64,000 nucleotides of DNA from assembly GCF_002250705.1 (NCBI RefSeq), contig NZ_NMVP01000006.1:1-64000 (forward strand). The letters are read 5' to 3'. Below, in pieces: positions 20,406 through 31,308 of the stretch. The position numbers were made by a program, and so were the translations under genes. The notes under the pieces were generated by a model, which was not told the DNA's origin, searched no databases, and worked only from the letters and a program-made list of their open reading frames with translations. This stretch comes from Enemella evansiae (GTDB taxonomy: Bacteria; Actinomycetota; Actinomycetes; Propionibacteriales; Propionibacteriaceae). Every line of letters begins with the position of its first letter. The stretch's first letter is position 1.

Positions 20406-21083
20406 ATGGATGTGGCAGCAGTGGTCTTCGACCTGGACGGCACCTTGATCGACACCGAACACCTCTGGGACGAGGTGCGCCGCGGGCTCGCGGCGGCCGA
20501 TGGCCGGGACTGGCCCGCGGATGCCACGAGCGCGATGCTCGGCATGTCCACCCCGGAGTGGAGCCGCTACCTGGCCGAGACGGTCGGTGTCCGCGGTACG
20601 CCCGAGGAGGTCGCGAAGCGCACCATCGACGGGATGCTCGAGCACTACCACCGCGGGTTGCCGGTGCTCCCGGGCGCCGTCGACGCCGTTCGCCGGATGC
20701 ATGCCGCCACCGGGCTGCTCGGCGCCGCCACCAGCTCACCCAGGGTGCTGCTGGACGCCGCCCTGGCCGAACTCGGCGTCACCGAGCTGTTCTCGGCCAC
20801 CGTCTCCACCGAGGAGGTCGCCGCCGGCAAACCCGCGCCCGACGGGTACGCCGAATGCTGCCGCCGGCTCGGGGTGGAGCCGCAGCGGGCGGTCGCGGTG
20901 GAGGACTCCGCCAATGGGATCCGCTCCGCACTGAACGCCGGGATGGCGGTGGTGGCGATCCCGCCGCACTTCCACCCGCCGCCCGCCGACGTGCTGGCCC
21001 GGGCGAGCGCGGTGCTCGACGATCTCGACGGGCTCACCGGCGGGTTGCTCGCGGAACTGCCGACACCGGGTACCGCGGCGTAG
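20406..21083 (+). CDS. HAD-superfamily phosphatase, beta-phosphoglucomutase-like
   Basis: The 225-residue protein carries the four HAD motifs: FDLDGTLIDTE with the nucleophile Asp, a Ser/Thr motif (AATSSP), the Lys before PAPDGY, and the acidic VEDSANGIRSA. A helical cap follows motif I (class C1), as in beta-phosphoglucomutases and small sugar-phosphate phosphatases. It lies 36 bp downstream of the ABC exporter and may be on the same transcript. The natural substrate is unknown. Confidence 0.88.
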   Translation: MDVAAVVFDLDGTLIDTEHLWDEVRRGLAAADGRDWPADATSAMLGMSTPEWSRYLAETVGVRGTPEEVAKRTIDGMLEHYHRGLPVLPGAVDAVRRMHAATGLLGAATSSPRVLLDAALAELGVTELFSATVSTEEVAAGKPAPDGYAECCRRLGVEPQRAVAVEDSANGIRSALNAGMAVVAIPPHFHPPPADVLARASAVLDDLDGLTGGLLAELPTPGTAA

Positions 21084-21101
21084 GTCGTAGGTCTCGCTCT
21101 C

Positions 21102-21178
21102 GCCATCCATCGAACCCTGGGTGCATCCATGGAGTGCTCCAGGACGCGATGGATGTACGCAAGGATCGATGGATCGCA
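21102..21178. repeat. dispersed palindromic repeat, family C, copy 1
   Basis: This segment is built from GCCATCCATCGAACCCTGG, a middle CCATGGAGTGCTCCAGGA part, and a terminal GATCGATGGATCGC. The ends are complementary (ATCCATCGA/TCGATGGAT). Related copies lie at 30641-30716 and 58770-58845. It sits between convergent genes. Confidence 0.85.
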
Positions 21179-21187
21179 GCCCTCGGT

Positions 21188-21682
21188 TCAGACGGCGCCG
21201 CGGAAGCCGAACTGGCGCCACACCTCATAGGCCGCGACGCCGGCGCTGGTCGCGAGATTCAGCGACCGGCGCCCGGCCAGCATCGGGATCCGCAGCTGCT
21301 CGGTGATCCGCTCGTCGGCGAGCACCTCGGGCGCCAGCCCGGTCGGCTCCGGGCCGAACAGCAACACATCGCCCTCGGCGTAGGTCACCTCGGCGTGGCC
21401 GCGCGTCCCACCGGTGGTGAACGCCCACACCCGGGCCGGCAGCAGCGCCTCGTAGGCGGCCTCGATGTCCTTGTGTACAACGAGATGCGCCAGATCGTGG
21501 TAGTCCAGGCCGGCCCGCTTCAACCGGGTGTCGTCCAGCTCGAACCCGAGCGGCCCGGCCAGATGCAGTTCGCAACCGGTGGCCGCCGCCAGCCGGATCG
21601 TGGCGCCGGTGTTGCCCGGGATCCGGGGCTCGTGGAAGAGCAGCCGGATCGGGCAGCCGCTGAGTCGTGGTTCGCTGTTCAT
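21188..21682 (-). CDS. trmL: tRNA (cytidine(34)-2'-O)-methyltransferase, TrmL/SpoU type
   Basis: This 164-residue SPOUT methyltransferase uses SAM to 2'-O-methylate the wobble base of leucine tRNAs. Family motifs are present: EPRIPGNTGATIRLAAATG (motif 1), LLFGPEPTGLAPE (motif 2) and IPMLAGRRSLNLATSAGVAAYE (motif 3, trefoil knot). ATG 21682 is used; an in-frame TTG at 21694 has a better ribosome site (GGTGGA) and would add four residues. It lies directly downstream of a pseudouridine synthase gene and is likely translated with it. An rRNA target cannot be excluded from sequence. Confidence 0.85.
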   Translation of the reverse strand: MNSEPRLSGCPIRLLFHEPRIPGNTGATIRLAAATGCELHLAGPLGFELDDTRLKRAGLDYHDLAHLVVHKDIEAAYEALLPARVWAFTTGGTRGHAEVTYAEGDVLLFGPEPTGLAPEVLADERITEQLRIPMLAGRRSLNLATSAGVAAYEVWRQFGFRGAV

Positions 21683-21694
21683 GATCGAGGACAA

Positions 21695-22624
21695 CTATTC
21701 CACCGTCGGCCAGTCCAGTGTGCGCTCGCTGACGAAGCGTCGCGGCCGGCCGTCGACCGGGTCGGTGAACTCCAGTTCGGCGGCCAGCAGTTGCAGCGGG
21801 GTCGAGAAGTCGTCGATGTCGACGTCCAGCACCTCGGGATAGAGCGGGTCGCCGAGGATCGGCAGGCCGAGCGAGTTCAGGTGCAGCCGCAGTTGATGGG
21901 TGCGCCCGGTGCGCGGGGTGAGCCGATAGCGCGCGTACCGACCGCGCACCTCATCCCGTTCGACCAGGGTCTCCGCGTTCGGCTCGAGACCCGGGATCTC
22001 CTGTGCCTGCAGGGATCCGCGGCGTTTCACGATGTGCGAGCGGACGGTCCGCGGCAGCGCCAGCCTCGGGTCGTGGTTGGCCAGGGCCAGGTAGCGCTTG
22101 CTCACCAGCCGGTGTTCGAAGACCTGCTGGTACGCCGCCCGCCAGCGCGGTTCGGTGGTCAGCAGCACCAGGCCCGCGGTGAGCCGGTCCAATCGGTGCG
22201 CCGGCCCGAGCCCGGGCAGGTCGAGCTGCTGCCGGGCCCGGACCACCACCGACTCGGTGACGTGCCGTCCGCGCGGGATCGTGGACAGGAAGTGCGGCTT
22301 GTCCACCACCACGATCCGCTCGTCGGCGTACACCACCCGCAACTCGAACGGCACCCGCGGCTCGGCGCGCAGCTCGCGGTGGAACCAGACGAAGGTGTGC
22401 GGGGTGTACGCCTCCGCACCGGTCAGCGGCCGGCCGGCGGCATCCACGAACTCGCCCGCGGCAAGCATCCGATCCACCCCGTCGGCACCCAGCGGCCCCA
22501 AACGCGCCACCAGGAAGTCCCGCATCGTCGCCCACGCCCCCGGCGGCTCCTTGCCGCGGTCCGGCGTCCGCAGCCAGGCGGCCTGCAGCCCGTGGCGCGG
22601 CGGTAATGGCGAGCGTGGTGGCAC
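21695..22624 (-). CDS. RluA-family pseudouridine synthase
   Basis: This 309-residue enzyme converts uridine to pseudouridine in rRNA or tRNA. The catalytic block GPAHRLDRLTAGLVLLTTE contains the invariant Asp in HRLDR. VVDKPHFLSTIPRG and RTGRTHQLRLHLNSLGLPILGDPLYP are the other two RluA blocks. The start is GTG at 22624. The N-terminal 70 residues lack an obvious S4 domain, resembling the actinobacterial Rv3300c-type subgroup. It forms a unit with the trmL-like gene, so both are RNA-modification functions. The target position is unknown. Confidence 0.87.
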   Translation of the reverse strand: MPPRSPLPPRHGLQAAWLRTPDRGKEPPGAWATMRDFLVARLGPLGADGVDRMLAAGEFVDAAGRPLTGAEAYTPHTFVWFHRELRAEPRVPFELRVVYADERIVVVDKPHFLSTIPRGRHVTESVVVRARQQLDLPGLGPAHRLDRLTAGLVLLTTEPRWRAAYQQVFEHRLVSKRYLALANHDPRLALPRTVRSHIVKRRGSLQAQEIPGLEPNAETLVERDEVRGRYARYRLTPRTGRTHQLRLHLNSLGLPILGDPLYPEVLDVDIDDFSTPLQLLAAELEFTDPVDGRPRRFVSERTLDWPTVE

Positions 22625-22648
22625 CCGCCGAGGCTAGCGTGACCGACC

Positions 22649-23179
22649 ATGGACCTCCCCGATGAGCGCACCGACCCCGGCCTGGTGGCGACGGCCGACG
22701 AGCGGACCACGGTGCAGGGCTACCTCGACTACTTCCGCGACACCATCGAATGGAAGACCGCCGGCATGGACGATGCCGCACTGCGCTGGCCGCTGGCGCC
22801 GTCGACGATGACCCTGGGTGGGCTGCTCAGCCATCTGGCCTTCGTCGAGGACCACTGGCTCACCCATGTCTGGCTCGGTGGGGCCCCGAGCGAGCCGTGG
22901 CGCAGCGCCCCCTGGGCCGAGGACGCCGACTGGGACTGGCACCGGGCCGCCCAACTGCCGGGTGACGAGCTGCGGCGGGACTGGCGGGCCGCCGTCGAGC
23001 GGAGCGACCGGATCATCGCCGAGGTCGATTCGTTGGACGCCCTGTCGGCCGGCACCCTGCGCGACGGGGAGACCCGGATCAATCTGCGCTGGCTGCTGCA
23101 CCTGATCGAGGAGTACGGCCGCCACGCCGGCCATGCCGACCTGCTCGCCGAGGCCGCGGACGGGCGTACCGGGGAATAG
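22649..23179 (+). CDS. DinB-fold protein (DUF664 type)
   Basis: This is a 176-residue four-helix-bundle protein of the DinB/YfiT superfamily. Putative metal ligands are His in TLGGLLSHLAFVEDHWL and in HLIEEYGRHAGHADLL, the usual three-His arrangement. Actinobacterial members include thiol (mycothiol)-dependent transferases and isomerases. It is divergent from the RluA gene (24 bp apart) and its stop codon directly abuts the stop of the convergent P-loop kinase. No substrate can be inferred. Confidence 0.8.
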   Translation: MDLPDERTDPGLVATADERTTVQGYLDYFRDTIEWKTAGMDDAALRWPLAPSTMTLGGLLSHLAFVEDHWLTHVWLGGAPSEPWRSAPWAEDADWDWHRAAQLPGDELRRDWRAAVERSDRIIAEVDSLDALSAGTLRDGETRINLRWLLHLIEEYGRHAGHADLLAEAADGRTGE

Positions 23180-23761
23180 TCAGACCCGGGCCTGGTCGAG
23201 GTTGCCGAGGATGTCGCCGACGGTCTCCTCGGGGGTCTGGCTGGAGGAGTCCAGCCAGTAGCCGATCCGGGCCGTCTCCTGGCGCAGTGCGGTGTCCATC
23301 GCACCGGGGGAGAAATAGACCGAGCCCGCCTTGGCGCGCTGCTCCTGCCGCCACTCCAGCGCCGACAGACTGGGGGAGAGCACCACCAGGTAGCGCGACG
23401 GGCTGTCGATCAGGTCGATGAACTGGGACAGTTCGGCGCCGATGATCACGTCCTGGACGATCGCGTCGAAGCCGTGGTCGGCGTAGCGGTCGGCGGTCGC
23501 GGCGGCCAACGAATAGCGCAGGTGCAGCTGCCGCAGCGCCTCCGGATCGGGATCCGGGGTCATCTCCGCCCGCCCGTTGATCACCATCCGGCGGAACGCG
23601 TCACCGCGGATGTGCACCGAGCGCGGGTGCAGCTGTTCGGCGAGCAGCGCCGCCACCGTGGACTTGCCGGCCGCCATCGCGCCGGTGATCACGATGACGC
23701 GGCCCCGCTCGGTCGCGGGCGGCGGGTTGAGGTCCCGCCCGGGCTGCTCTTCCGAAATCAC
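23180..23761 (-). CDS. P-loop kinase-like ATPase (AAA_33/phosphotransferase type)
   Basis: This is a 193-residue small-molecule-kinase-like P-loop protein. RVIVITGAMAAGKSTVAALLAEQL is Walker A; HIRGDAFRRMVINGR and VQDVIIGAELSQFID resemble the acceptor-binding parts of chloramphenicol-phosphotransferase-like proteins. A GTG at 23761 is the furthest plausible start; the ribosome site is weak. It is paralogous to the gene at 31309-31866: both share the HxxxDxF block and a C-terminal SQTPEET/TQTPDET motif, and both lie next to a DinB-type gene. The phosphate acceptor is unknown. Confidence 0.72.
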   Translation of the reverse strand: MISEEQPGRDLNPPPATERGRVIVITGAMAAGKSTVAALLAEQLHPRSVHIRGDAFRRMVINGRAEMTPDPDPEALRQLHLRYSLAAATADRYADHGFDAIVQDVIIGAELSQFIDLIDSPSRYLVVLSPSLSALEWRQEQRAKAGSVYFSPGAMDTALRQETARIGYWLDSSSQTPEETVGDILGNLDQARV

Positions 23762-23909
23762 GCAGCCATTGTGTGTGCTGCGGATGAATGGGGGGTAACC
23801 GGGGGTGGAAAGCTGGGCGAGGTCGAGGACCGAAGGCGTACGCCCGGCACGGGCGCCGCGGCTGTGGCAGGATCGCCCTCGCCCGCCATCCGAGCCAGCT
23901 GGAGAACTC

Positions 23910-24359
23910 ATGAAGATCGCCGTCGGCGCCGACCACGCCGGATTCACCCTGAAGAACGAGCTCGCCGAGCACCTGCGTGGGCTCGGGCATGAGGTGATCG
24001 ACGCCGGCACGCTGAGCGCCGAGCGCACCGACTATCCGATCTGGGGTTCGCGGGCCGCCCACCTGGTCGTCGGCGGTGAGGCCGAGCGCGGGGTCATCGT
24101 CTGCGGCTCCGGGATCGGCATCTCGATCGCGGCGAACAAGGTCCCGGGCGCCCGGTGCGTGGTGTGCACCGAGCCGTTCTCCGCGCAGATGGCCCGCCGG
24201 CACAACGACGCCAACATGCTCGCGCTGGGGGAGCGGTTCGTCGGGGTGGACATGGCCAAGGCCATCGTCGACGCCTTCCTCGGCGCCGAGTTCGAGGGCG
24301 GTCGGCACGCCGACCGGGTCGCGCTGTTCGAGAAGATCGAGTCCGGCGACGAACTCTGA
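23910..24359 (+). CDS. rpiB: ribose-5-phosphate isomerase B
   Basis: This is a 149-residue RpiB/LacA-type isomerase interconverting ribose 5-phosphate and ribulose 5-phosphate in the pentose phosphate pathway. Visible signatures are AVGADHAGFTLK at the N-terminus, and the phosphate/catalytic loop IVCGSGIGISIAANK, followed by ARRHNDANMLALG. Cys in VCGSGIG is the catalytic base of the family. ATG 23910 has GGAGA 5 bases upstream. It is a single-gene unit convergent with the FMN oxidase gene across a palindrome. Confidence 0.93.
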   Translation: MKIAVGADHAGFTLKNELAEHLRGLGHEVIDAGTLSAERTDYPIWGSRAAHLVVGGEAERGVIVCGSGIGISIAANKVPGARCVVCTEPFSAQMARRHNDANMLALGERFVGVDMAKAIVDAFLGAEFEGGRHADRVALFEKIESGDEL

Positions 24360-24424
24360 GCCGGGTACGCCGGTCCGCGGGGCTGAGGCGGGCCCGGCCC
24401 GGGGCGCTGGCGACAGAACGGCGA

Positions 24425-24492
24425 CGAGACACCAGAACCTGTAGCCGGACACCAGTTGCAGCAGGGGTCTGGTGACACTTTCTGGTGTCTCG
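24425..24492. repeat. branched palindrome between convergent genes
   Basis: Outer arms CGAGACACCAGAA (24425-24437) and TTCTGGTGTCTCG (24480-24492) are perfect reverse complements. Inner CACCAG/CTGGTG words allow a second hairpin inside. It sits between the stops of rpiB and the minus-strand oxidase and could act as a two-way terminator, though it lacks T-runs. Confidence 0.8.
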
Positions 24493-24499
24493 CCGGAGG

Positions 24500-24533
24500 G
24501 GCTTCGACTCGCTCGTTCCTCGCTCGCTCAGCC
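24500..24533 (-). repeat. dispersed repeat, family B
   Basis: GGCTTCGACTCGCTCGTTCC followed by TCGCTCGCTCAGCC. The same word, in either orientation, occurs at 10822-10842, 50715-50830 (three copies), 53971-54110 (three copies), 58665-58695 and twice in 61862-61950, always outside genes. Confidence 0.85.
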
Positions 24534-24546
24534 GACCCGACGGGGC

Positions 24547-25806
24547 TCAGGCGACGGTCGGGTCGACGGGGAGGCGTACGTATTCGGGACGCAGGTCGGC
24601 GATCCGGGACACCCCGAGCAGCTGCATGGTGCGGGTGATCTCGGAGCGGAAGATCTCCAGCGCCCGGCGTACCCCCAGATGACCACCGGCCATCAGGCCG
24701 TAGAGGTAGGCCCGGCCGACCCACACCGAGTCGGCGCCGTGGGCCAGGGCGGCGACCACGTCCGCACCGCTCATCACCCCACCGTCGACGAACACCTCGC
24801 GCTCGCCGCCGACCGCATCCCGCACCTCCGGCAGCACCCGCAACGGCGGGCGGCCCCGGCCGATCTGCCGGCCGCCGTGCTGGGAGATCAGCACCGCATC
24901 GACCCCGAGATCGAAGGCGCGGACCGCGTCCTCGGCGCTCTGGATCCCTTTCAGCACGACCTTTCCGGGCCACATGCCGCGCAGCCAGGCCACGTCGTCC
25001 CAGGTCACCGAGGGATCGAACATCTTGTTGATCATCTCCGCGACCGTGCCCTCCCAGTTCGACAGGGAGGCGAACTCCAGCGGTTCGGTGGTCAGCAGAT
25101 TCCCCCACCAACCCGGGTGGGTGGCCATGTCGAGGAAGGTCTTCGGGGTCAGCTTCGGCGGGATCGTCAGCCCGTTGCGGACATCGCGCAACCGGTTGCC
25201 GGCGACCGCGGTGTCCACGGTCACCACCAGCGCCGAATAACCGGACTCCCTGGCCCGTTCGATCAGCTCGATCGAGGCCGGCCGGTCCTGCCACAGATAG
25301 AGCTGGAACCAGTGCGGGTTGGGGCCCGACACCTCGGCGACCCGCTCCAACGGGGTGGTGCCCATCGTCGAGAGGGAGTACGCCACCTGGGCGCGTCGGG
25401 CCTCGTGGGCGACCGCGGTCTCACCCTCGTGGTTCATCATCCGGGTGAAACCCGTCGGCCCCAGCACCAGCGGCATCGACACCTGTTCACCGAGGATCGC
25501 GGTGGACAGATCGACCGCGGCGATGTCGTTCAGGACCTGGCCCGCGAACTCCGCCCGGGCGTACAGCTCCCGGCTGCGGGTCAGGCTCGACTCGTCATCG
25601 GCCGCCCCGTCGGTGTAGTCGAACACCGAGCGCGGGGTGTGCCGACGGGCCTGATCGCGCAGGTCATCGATGGTGGCCGCCCGGGCCAGCCGCGCCCGGG
25701 TACCGAGCGCGGGCGCCTGGAAACCGAGCAACGGGCGCAACTGGGACCAACGCGGCAACTGCCGGCGGACCGCCGGCGGGGCATCCGGAACCCGGGGTGT
25801 CGTCAT
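24547..25806 (-). CDS. FMN-dependent alpha-hydroxy-acid oxidase/dehydrogenase (LldD-like)
   Basis: This 419-residue TIM-barrel flavoenzyme belongs to the L-lactate/glycolate/mandelate oxidising family. Evidence: SVFDYTDGAADDE near the N-terminus, LGPTGFTRMMNHEGE, VVLKGIQSAEDAVRAFDLGVDAV with the flavin Lys, and the catalytic HGGR. The usual SNHGGRQLD reads SQHGGRQIG here, so the Asn before the catalytic His and the Asp after Leu are both replaced. FVDGGVMSGADVVAALAHGADSVWVGRAYLYG is the FMN phosphate site. It is probably L-lactate dehydrogenase (menaquinone) or a relative; the substitutions leave some doubt about substrate. Confidence 0.85.
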   Translation of the reverse strand: MTTPRVPDAPPAVRRQLPRWSQLRPLLGFQAPALGTRARLARAATIDDLRDQARRHTPRSVFDYTDGAADDESSLTRSRELYARAEFAGQVLNDIAAVDLSTAILGEQVSMPLVLGPTGFTRMMNHEGETAVAHEARRAQVAYSLSTMGTTPLERVAEVSGPNPHWFQLYLWQDRPASIELIERARESGYSALVVTVDTAVAGNRLRDVRNGLTIPPKLTPKTFLDMATHPGWWGNLLTTEPLEFASLSNWEGTVAEMINKMFDPSVTWDDVAWLRGMWPGKVVLKGIQSAEDAVRAFDLGVDAVLISQHGGRQIGRGRPPLRVLPEVRDAVGGEREVFVDGGVMSGADVVAALAHGADSVWVGRAYLYGLMAGGHLGVRRALEIFRSEITRTMQLLGVSRIADLRPEYVRLPVDPTVA

Positions 25807-25832
25807 GCCCGGACCCTAGCAACCGCGCTATT

Positions 25833-25861
25833 TTGACCCTTTCGCGGGCCGCGGGTAGTCT
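25833..25861 (+). promoter_or_regulatory. str operon (rpsL-rpsG-fusA) promoter
   Basis: TTGACC (25833-25838), a 17-bp spacer and TAGTCT (25856-25861) make a near-consensus promoter. The start would be near 25868, leaving a leader of about 180 nt before the rpsL GTG at 26046. Confidence 0.75.
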
Positions 25862-26045
25862 TGGTCCTTGTGTTCGGCCTGCCCGAACCTTCGTGCGTGC
25901 CCCAGCGTGCCTTCCGGTGACGGGTGCGGCAAGCACAACGCAATGCGCCCCGCGCACTGCACCCCTGACGGAGTCACACCTTGAGGAACTGCCAGTCGGT
26001 TCCGACGGGATCGCCATGACGTACTACGGAAAGAGATAGCAGCCG

Positions 26046-26417
26046 GTGCCCACCATCCAGCAGCTGGTCCGCAAGGGCCGGACCGACAAGGTCAGCAAGA
26101 ACAAGACGCCCGCGCTCAAGGGTTCGCCCCAGCGCCGCGGTGTCTGCACCCGCGTCTACACCACCACCCCGAAGAAGCCGAACTCGGCGCTGCGCAAGGT
26201 GGCCCGCGTGAAGCTGTCCTCCGGTGTCGAGGTGACCGCCTACATCCCCGGCGTCGGTCACAACCTGCAGGAGCACTCGATGGTGCTCGTCCGCGGTGGC
26301 CGTGTGAAGGACCTGCCGGGCGTCCGCTACAAGATCATCCGCGGTTCGCTGGACACCCAGGGTGTCAAGAACCGCAAGCAGGCTCGCAGCCTCTACGGCG
26401 CGAAGAAGGAGAAGTAA
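26046..26417 (+). CDS. rpsL: 30S ribosomal protein S12
   Basis: This 123-residue protein sits at the decoding centre and controls accuracy of tRNA selection. The start is GTG 26046 ([12 protein letters not shown]). Lys43 ([11 protein letters not shown]) and Lys88 ([12 protein letters not shown]) are wild type, so no streptomycin-resistance substitution is seen at these two positions. It is the first gene of the str operon; the stop TAA overlaps the rpsG ATG by one base. Confidence 0.98.
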   Translation: MPTIQQLVRKGRTDKVSKNKTPALKGSPQRRGVCTRVYTTTPKKPNSALRKVARVKLSSGVEVTAYIPGVGHNLQEHSMVLVRGGRVKDLPGVRYKIIRGSLDTQGVKNRKQARSLYGAKKEK

Positions 26418-26887
26418 TGCCTCGCAAGGGTCCCGCCCCGAAGCGTCCGATGCTGGTCGACCCGGTCTACGGGTCGCCGCTGGTCTCGCAGCTGGTCAGC
26501 AAGATCCTGCTGGACGGCAAGAAGACGGTCGCGCAGAACATCGTCTACACCGCCATGGAGGGCACCCGGGCCAAGACCGGTGTCGATCCGGTGCAGACCC
26601 TGAAGCGGGCGCTGGACAACGTCAAGCCGAGCCTCGAGGTGAAGTCCCGCCGCGTCGGCGGTGCCACCTACCAGGTGCCGGTCGAGGTCAAGCCGGGCCG
26701 GCAGACCACCCTGGCGATGCGCTGGCTGGTCTCCTTCTCCCGGCAGCGCCGCGAGAAGACGATGGCCGAGCGCCTGATGAACGAGATCCTGGACGCCTCC
26801 AACGGCCTGGGGGCCGCGGTGAAGCGCCGCGAGGACACCCACAAGATGGCCGAGGCCAACAAGGCCTTCGCGCACTACCGCTGGTGA
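26417..26887 (+). CDS. rpsG: 30S ribosomal protein S7
   Basis: This 156-residue protein initiates assembly of the 3' domain of 16S rRNA and lines the E site. [19 protein letters not shown], the central [22 protein letters not shown] and the C-terminal [13 protein letters not shown] are diagnostic. The start overlaps the rpsL stop by one base. A 13-bp-arm hairpin follows before fusA. Confidence 0.98.
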   Translation: MPRKGPAPKRPMLVDPVYGSPLVSQLVSKILLDGKKTVAQNIVYTAMEGTRAKTGVDPVQTLKRALDNVKPSLEVKSRRVGGATYQVPVEVKPGRQTTLAMRWLVSFSRQRREKTMAERLMNEILDASNGLGAAVKRREDTHKMAEANKAFAHYRW

Positions 26888-26894
26888 TCGCAGG

Positions 26895-26922
26895 CTCGAG
26901 GTACGCCGAGGCGTACCTCGAG
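26895..26922 (+). repeat. hairpin between rpsG and fusA
   Basis: CTCGAGGTACGCC and GGCGTACCTCGAG are exact reverse complements with a 2-base loop, right after the rpsG stop. There is no strong T-run, so partial termination or mRNA processing is more likely than full termination. Confidence 0.75.
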
Positions 26923-27052
26923 CTGCTCGCCTTTCCGGCGTACGCCGACCTGGTCCCGGGAGCGCAGCGCACCTCGTGCGCGGGCCCCGCGACACCGGCC
27001 CTCCACCATCCACCTTTCGATCACCCGACTACAGACAAGAGGGAACGTTTCC

Positions 27053-29149
<2,097 letters not shown>

Positions 29150-29156
29150 TCGCCGG

Positions 29157-29206
29157 GTGCACCCTGGCGGCGGACCAACTGGTTTGACTCCGCCGCCAAG
29201 GTGCAC
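29157..29206 (+). repeat. stable hairpin between fusA and tuf
   Basis: GTGCACCCTGGCGGCGGA (29157-29174) pairs with TCCGCCGCCAAGGTGCAC (29189-29206) over 18 bases with one mismatch and a 14-base loop, starting 7 bases after the fusA stop. It lacks a T-run and may attenuate or process the fusA-tuf transcript, with tuf also having its own upstream region of about 150 bp. Confidence 0.8.
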
Positions 29207-29353
29207 AAGACTGGGCCGGGTGGCCACGCGCCTGGCGCGCGCGTACGCCCTCCCGGTCTGGTAGCAAGACAGACGTAAAGCAGTAAAGATCAATCGTGTA
29301 AACCATCGATGCCACGCAACCGGCGCGGCATCAACATAGAAGGAGCCCATCAA

Positions 29354-30544
<1,191 letters not shown>

Positions 30545-30588
30545 GTCTTCGACTCAACGATCCTCAAGTGATCTGATCTGAACCGAAC

Positions 30589-30620
30589 GAGGCCCCCGGA
30601 CCGCCAGGTCCGGGGGCCTC
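30589..30620 (+). terminator. str operon/tuf terminator
   Basis: A perfect 14-bp stem (GAGGCCCCCGGACC with GGTCCGGGGGCCTC) and a 4-base loop start 45 bp after the tuf stop and are followed by GTCGTTCTCC. Confidence 0.88.
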
Positions 30621-30640
30621 GTCGTTCTCCGGTCGGCCTC

Positions 30641-30716
30641 GCGATCCATCGAATCCTGGTTGTAACCATCGAGTGCTGTGGGGCTCGATGGATCGCCTCA
30701 GGATTCGATGGATCGC
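30641..30716. repeat. dispersed palindromic repeat, family C, copy 2
   Basis: GCGATCCATCGAATCCTGG, a middle CCATCGAGTGCTGTGGGGC part, then two GATGGATCGCC words, the second as ATTCGATGGATCGCC. The outer ends are reverse complements (GCGATCCATCGAAT/ATTCGATGGATCGC). It is inserted between the tuf terminator and the next gene. Confidence 0.85.
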
Positions 30717-30741
30717 CCAGGTCGGCCGGTATCGTTGAGGT

Positions 30742-31131
30742 ATGAGCACCCGTGGTCCCGTTGCCTTCTACGACGCCGACTGCGGATTCTGTACGCGCAG
30801 CGTCGGCGTCGTCTCCCGGTTGCGGTTGGGGACCCGCTTCGAGGAACTGCAGACCGCCGATCTGGCGGCGTACGGGATCACCATGGATGAGGCGCTCGAG
30901 TCGATGGCCTTCGTCGACGCGGCTGGCCGGGTCAGCTTCGGCCACCACGCCTGGGCCGGCATCCTGAAGACCGGCAATCCGCTGCTGCGCACCCTCGGCG
31001 TCGTGCTCGACTCCCAGGCGCTGGAACGCCCGGCGGGGTTCATCTACCGCTGGATCGCCGACAATCGCGAACGAATGCCCGGTGGCACCCCCGCCTGCTC
31101 CCTCGCCGACCGCATCCCGCACCCCCGCTGA
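30742..31131 (+). CDS. DCC-family thiol-disulfide oxidoreductase-like protein (DUF393)
   Basis: The 129-residue protein has the DCC signature YDADCGFCTRSV at residues 10-21, where CxxC replaces the thioredoxin active site. The C-terminal LERPAGFIYRWIADNRERMPGG with the PGG turn is also typical. These cytoplasmic thioredoxin-fold proteins are predicted redox enzymes without known partners. It stands alone between a terminator/repeat region and a tandem hairpin array. Confidence 0.82.
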   Translation: MSTRGPVAFYDADCGFCTRSVGVVSRLRLGTRFEELQTADLAAYGITMDEALESMAFVDAAGRVSFGHHAWAGILKTGNPLLRTLGVVLDSQALERPAGFIYRWIADNRERMPGGTPACSLADRIPHPR

Positions 31132-31166
31132 CCTCTCCCCGGGTCCCCCCAGATCAATAGGGGTTT

Positions 31167-31303
31167 GATCCCTGTCGGGCATCAAGGTTTTTCTTGATGC
31201 CTACCGAGCATCAAGGTTTTTCTTGATCCCTACAGAGCATCAAGGATTTTCTTGATCCCTCTCGGGCATCAAAGATTTCTTTGATGCTTCGTGGGCATCA
31301 GAG
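31167..31303. repeat. tandem array of 29-bp hairpin-forming units
   Basis: Four complete 29-bp units start at 31167, 31196, 31225 and 31254, and a fifth, partial one at 31283. Each has the plan GATSCCT-N5-GCATCAAGG-T-rich-CTT. Within and across units, ATCAAG pairs with CTTGAT, so each can fold as a small hairpin with a T-rich loop. The array is AT-rich for this genome and lies between two convergent genes (stops at 31131 and 31309). There are no variable spacers, so it is not a CRISPR array. Confidence 0.88.
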
Positions 31304-31308
31304 CCGCA

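Noticed and set aside
31167..31303. CRISPR array
   Set aside because: The 29-bp units are contiguous with no unique spacers, and no cas genes are nearby. It is a simple tandem repeat.
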